Source: Arcobacter sp. (GTDB lineage Bacteria > Campylobacterota > Campylobacteria > Campylobacterales > Sulfurimonadaceae). Taken from it: 38,777 nucleotides of DNA. Location: contig NVXJ01000007.1 in the NCBI GenBank assembly GCA_002733885.1, forward strand, positions 6,460 to 45,236, read 5' to 3'. A model generated the notes under the pieces. That model searched no databases and was not told the DNA's origin. It saw nothing but the letters and a program-made list of their open reading frames with translations. The position numbers and the translations under genes were made by a program. Of this stretch, positions 35,149 through 38,777 are shown one piece after another; the first letter of the stretch is position 1; each line of letters starts with the position of its first letter.

Positions 35149-37010
35149 TAACAGGAGCAATTTCATACGGTATAGGGTGGTCACTTTCTGCCACAACAAG
35201 TTTTAAATCTTTAGCTCATGCACAATACGGAGTAGGTGCTACAACACCATTAGGTTCATTTAGCTTAACCGCTCCTGCAAATAATACACAAATACTAATA
35301 GACCAAAAGGCCGTTATCTCAGGCGACTTATCAACAGTAACAAGTGTTACTTATTGGGCCGATAATGATACTATTAACTTAGGTACTTCAACTGTGCATC
35401 CTTTCAGTATTGATATAGACCCTGACCTTATCCCTAATGGTATACATACTATTAAAGCACTTGTATCTGAAGGTGCAACCCTCACTCAAACTAACTCTAA
35501 CGCCTTTATATCTGAGGTGGATAGGTTCAAATTAGGAAATACATACTATATATCTACCACAGGCTCTATTTCAGGAGATGGAAGTATTGGAGACCCTTGG
35601 GATATGGGTTCTGTGTTTAGTGGTGCTACTTCTGTAACAGCGGGTGATGTTGTGTATGTCAATGAAGGTTCTTATGGATGGCACAAAACGTATTTAGCAG
35701 GTACATTTTTAAACCCTATATTATTTAAAGCAATTGGCAATGTAAATATACTCGTAGCAGATGCAATAGGGTCAGCTCATAATTGGTTCCAAGGGTTTAG
35801 ACCTGATAATACAACAGAGGAGCGCGATTATCCAACAGTAGCTAGGCCAAGCGGTTTCTACTTAACTCAATTAGGTCACTCAGTAATAAACTGTGTACTG
35901 AGTAATGTAGGGCATCCAGCTATCGGGCATTGGGTTGGTTGTGAGGATTCATTTATTTACGGGAATATTATTTGGGGTACAGGTCAATATGGACAATCAC
36001 CTGACATTAGAGGGTCAGCGATATATGCTCAGAATAATATAGGTACTAGAAAATATCGTGATAATATGACTTTTAGAAACTTTACTAATGGACTTAAGCC
36101 TTATGCGGAGTCAGGATTTGTAAGAGGTTTTGAGATGGATGGAAATACTTCTTTTATGAACGCTTCTGCACCTTTTACAATGATTAGCCAAAATTCAGTT
36201 GAACGGTCAAAGTTCACAAACAACTATTCTTATGACGATAATAATGCTTCAACCTCCGCTACTAGGTTTGGGTATAACGCACTAAACTTTGCTAATACAG
36301 GATTAGAAATAACCGACAATGTACTAATGTGTTCAGGCAGAAGTCAAACAGGGGCCTTGGATATTCGTATGTTCAATAATCTTACTGTTAAAAGAAATAC
36401 TATTATCACGGAATATACTTTAGTAAATACAGAAACACCAAGACTTTTACAGCATTACCCAACAGCAACAGAAACATCAATTGATTGGGATAACAACGCT
36501 TATTGGGGCGGTAGAGATGTTAGTATTGGTAGTGATAATGTAATCAATGACCATACCGACCACATTGTTAATGATTACCATGGTTCATTTGAAGCATGGA
36601 AAACAGCTAGACCAACTTATGATATAAATAGTACACACACAAGAACATACCCCATAGCTAATGCTTCCTTTCTAAGACCTAACCTATACGAGAGAGGAAG
36701 GGGACATATAACGATTTATAATTGGGAATCTCTTTTAACTGTAAACATAGATATATCTTCATTTGGATTCGAAGATGGTGAAGCGTATGAAGTTAGAGAT
36801 ATTCAGAACTTATACGATGTTCCTGTTATCACAGGAGTATATACAGATGCTTCTAAAATAGTTGCAGTACCTATGGACTTAACAACTATTGCAGCACTAA
36901 TAGGTGTCAATGCTCCAGTTCGGCCTTGGAATCACATGGATGAGTGTTTAGTACACACAGATATTAAATTTGGTACGTTCTTAGTTATTAAGCAAGGGGT
37001 CCTTAATTAG
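35145..37010 (+). CDS. Tailspike with N-terminal Ig-like and right-handed beta-helix domains
   Basis: TYYISTTGSISGDGSIGDPWDMGSVFSGATSVTAGDVVYVNEGSY (pectate-lyase-like helix entry) and Asn-rich repeats. Confidence 0.75.
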   Translation: MITGAISYGIGWSLSATTSFKSLAHAQYGVGATTPLGSFSLTAPANNTQILIDQKAVISGDLSTVTSVTYWADNDTINLGTSTVHPFSIDIDPDLIPNGIHTIKALVSEGATLTQTNSNAFISEVDRFKLGNTYYISTTGSISGDGSIGDPWDMGSVFSGATSVTAGDVVYVNEGSYGWHKTYLAGTFLNPILFKAIGNVNILVADAIGSAHNWFQGFRPDNTTEERDYPTVARPSGFYLTQLGHSVINCVLSNVGHPAIGHWVGCEDSFIYGNIIWGTGQYGQSPDIRGSAIYAQNNIGTRKYRDNMTFRNFTNGLKPYAESGFVRGFEMDGNTSFMNASAPFTMISQNSVERSKFTNNYSYDDNNASTSATRFGYNALNFANTGLEITDNVLMCSGRSQTGALDIRMFNNLTVKRNTIITEYTLVNTETPRLLQHYPTATETSIDWDNNAYWGGRDVSIGSDNVINDHTDHIVNDYHGSFEAWKTARPTYDINSTHTRTYPIANASFLRPNLYERGRGHITIYNWESLLTVNIDISSFGFEDGEAYEVRDIQNLYDVPVITGVYTDASKIVAVPMDLTTIAALIGVNAPVRPWNHMDECLVHTDIKFGTFLVIKQGVLN

Positions 37011-37056
37011 ACTACACGGTGATAGGCGCTATCCGTAAAAGGTTGTTAATATTTAC

Positions 37057-37197
37057 TGTCACCATTTTGTCACCAAAAGGGGTCGGAAGTGGTTACCAAA
37101 TGTAGTGCTGACCCCTTAAGCTAGGGGTGGTCATAATTGTGACCATTTTGTGCCAGTAATCATGTATATGCATAACGATACTGTCACAGTTTTCCCC
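37057..37197 (+). repeat. Putative arm-type integrase-binding repeats
   Basis: TGTCACCATTTTGTCACC (37057-37074), TGTGACCATTTTGTGCC (37138-37154), TGTCACAGTTTTCCCC (37182-37197). Confidence 0.5.
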
Positions 37198-37224
37198 TAA
37201 AGTAAGTGTCTTAGGGTGCATATA

Positions 37225-37252
37225 GAATTCGGCTTATTGTTCTGCCATACTC
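37225..37252 (+). repeat. attR: displaced rnpB 3' end
   Basis: gaattcggcttattgttctgccatactc; 26/28 match to 1886-1913. Confidence 0.88.
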
Positions 37253-37264
37253 TTACAAAACCTT

Positions 37265-37328
37265 AGTAAACCTTCTTATCAAAGATAAATTCAAAGATCT
37301 CTTTTATACTACTTTGATAGCTAAACAA
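37265..37328 (-). pseudogene. Remnant of an integrase core-binding domain (LFSYQSSIKEIFEFIFDKKVY*)
   Basis: Aligns with prophage integrase STYKSCMKEIFEFAVDDGVI; about 27/36 nt identity around KEIFEF, same strand, immediately outside attR. Confidence 0.6.
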
Positions 37329-38348
37329 TTACTCTTTGACTTCCCAAGTTTCTCCAGAGTTTAGGAGTTTATGAAAGTCTCCTTCACCTTTTATTGCTTT
37401 AATCTCAGCAAGCTGAGCCGCTACTTGTTCGTTATAAATAACATCTTTAACGGCATATATAACACCGTATAGTTTAGGCATACTAGGATTAGCATCCATA
37501 GCAACGAGCAAGGAGGCTAACATTTCGTTTGTTTTATCATGAATTAGACAATCCTCTTCAGTGTAGGTACTTCCAAGTTCAACTACTTTCAATCTAAGAT
37601 TATCAAGGATAATTCCCTTTTTGACTTCACTACCAAAGAGCAGGGGCTTACCTTGCTCAAGTATGATTGAATGATCATCTCTCGTCTTTTTATCAGAGTA
37701 CTCTGAGTGACAAGCATCATTGAAGATAAGACAGTTTTGATAGACTTCAATAAAAGATGTCCCTCTATGCTCTTCTGCTTCGAGTATAATTTCTTCTATG
37801 TGTTTAGGATTTTTATCTGTTGTTCGTGCAATAAAGGTTGCACTAGCACCAAAGGCAAGTTTTGCAGGACTAAAGGGTCTGTCAAGAGATCCGTAGGGTG
37901 TGGACTTAGTAATTTGACCTAGTACGGAAGTTGGAGAGTATTGACCCTTGGTTAAGCCATACACTTGGTTATTAAACAAAACAATATTCAAATCAACGTT
38001 TCTTCTAAGGGTATGAATAAGATGATTACCCCCAATAGACAAACTGTCACCATCACCTGTAATGACCCAAACACTCAAGTTAGGATTGGCTGTTTTGACA
38101 CCAGATGCGACCGCAGTGGCTCTACCGTGGATAGTATGATAACCATAGGTGTTTAGATAATAAGGAAATCTGGAAGAACATCCGATTCCTGATACACAAA
38201 CAACATCTTCACGTTTTCTACCAATCTTTGTCATGGCAGTTTGTATAGCTGAAAGTATTGCAAAGTCTCCACATCCTGGGCACCATTTTACTTCTTGATC
38301 GCTGACAAAGTCTTTTTTTGTATATTTCAAATCATTATCTTTAGCCAT
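37329..38348 (-). CDS. korB: 2-oxoacid (2-oxoglutarate):ferredoxin oxidoreductase beta subunit
   Basis: KWCPGCGDFAILSAIQTAM, GIGCSSRFPYY, WVITGDGDSLSIGGNHLIHTLRRN (TPP-binding). Confidence 0.92.
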   Translation of the reverse strand: MAKDNDLKYTKKDFVSDQEVKWCPGCGDFAILSAIQTAMTKIGRKREDVVCVSGIGCSSRFPYYLNTYGYHTIHGRATAVASGVKTANPNLSVWVITGDGDSLSIGGNHLIHTLRRNVDLNIVLFNNQVYGLTKGQYSPTSVLGQITKSTPYGSLDRPFSPAKLAFGASATFIARTTDKNPKHIEEIILEAEEHRGTSFIEVYQNCLIFNDACHSEYSDKKTRDDHSIILEQGKPLLFGSEVKKGIILDNLRLKVVELGSTYTEEDCLIHDKTNEMLASLLVAMDANPSMPKLYGVIYAVKDVIYNEQVAAQLAEIKAIKGEGDFHKLLNSGETWEVKE

Positions 38349-38777
38349 TTTGAGCCTCCTTTAATGCCTTTGTAAAAGCCTCTTTAAGTTCGGAAATTTT
38401 AAAGGGTAGTCCCTGAACCTTGTTATAGGATATGGCATTACAGGCAAATTTTGCATTGATGATATGAACCATTTGTCCCATATTAAGTTCAGGCACGATG
38501 ACTTTTTTGAAGTTTTTAATGACATCTGCTATATTTTTAGGCATGGGATGAATGTATCTTAAATGAATCAAAGATATTTTTTGGCCATCTTTTTGAAGTG
38601 CTCTGATTGCCATTTCCACTGAACCATAGGTTCCACCCCATGAGATAACGAGCAAATCGCCACTTTCATTTCCCTCGACCTCTTGTAAGGGGATGTTATT
38701 GGCTACATATTCTACTTTTTTCTGTCTTGTCTCACACATTTTTTTATGATTAGCAGGGTCGTAAGAAATATTTCCTG
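38341..38777 (-). CDS. korA: 2-oxoacid:ferredoxin oxidoreductase alpha subunit, C-terminal part; runs off window
   Basis: Frame open to the window edge (ISYDPANHKKMCETRQKKVEYVANNIP...); VISWGGTYGSVEMAIRAL; overlaps korB. Confidence 0.88.
   Translation of the reverse strand, partial: GNISYDPANHKKMCETRQKKVEYVANNIPLQEVEGNESGDLLVISWGGTYGSVEMAIRALQKDGQKISLIHLRYIHPMPKNIADVIKNFKKVIVPELNMGQMVHIINAKFACNAISYNKVQGLPFKISELKEAFTKALKEAQNG

Larger units (their letters stand above)
1899..37252. mobile_element. Integrated temperate phage (siphovirus-type, HK97-like head module), about 35.3 kb
   Basis: att repeats at both ends, integrase adjacent to attL, and complete regulation, replication, packaging, head, tail and lysis modules. 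Confidence 0.95.

Noticed and set aside
37707-38156. Plus-strand ORFs in korB
   Set aside because: Antisense to the conserved korB
1-38777. CRISPR array, reverse transcriptase/diversity-generating retroelement, or complete IS element
   Set aside because: No regularly spaced direct repeats, no RT motif (xADD) in any listed ORF, no TR/VR-like repeat pair noticed in the fibre genes, and no intact transposase seen

Overview
The window holds one apparently complete temperate siphovirus-type (HK97-like head) prophage of about 35.3 kb. It is inserted in the 3' end of the host RNase P RNA gene (rnpB, about 1545-1910). An imperfect 28-nt direct repeat (26/28 identical) marks the ends: attL 1886-1913 and attR 37225-37252. 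Left flank: two host CDSs (one partial) and an endonuclease VII-like gene. Right flank: korB and partial korA (2-oxoacid:ferredoxin oxidoreductase). Prophage order from the left: tyrosine integrase and an excisionase-like gene (minus strand); a leftward early region with small genes, a clamp-like protein, two tRNA-like genes and two plus-strand moron-like genes; an immunity region bounded by two near-consensus promoters sharing a TATGCA-N4-TGCAT operator; CII-like regulator, HTH protein, DnaB-N/AAA ATPase and replication protein; HNH, TerS and TerL; a minus-strand moron between terL and portal; head, connector and tail genes including a -1 frameshifted tail chaperone pair with an A_AAA_AAG slippery site; holin-like genes and GH24 endolysin; beta-helix tailspike. 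Most interesting items: (i) rnpB P1 helix used as att core, with what looks like an older integrase remnant just outside attR; (ii) an uncharacterised multi-gene membrane-protein cluster in the position of lambda cI-rexAB, whose repressor and first membrane protein share an NNQAGR(N/D) motif; (iii) a divergent lipoprotein plus membrane-anchored HIRAN pair; (iv) an insulated DUF4760-like moron between terL and portal; (v) a tRNA-like gene with an oversized anticodon arm; (vi) two small frameshift lesions (A8 tract and 5-bp tandem duplication). All product calls come from reading sequence and motifs; no database search was run.
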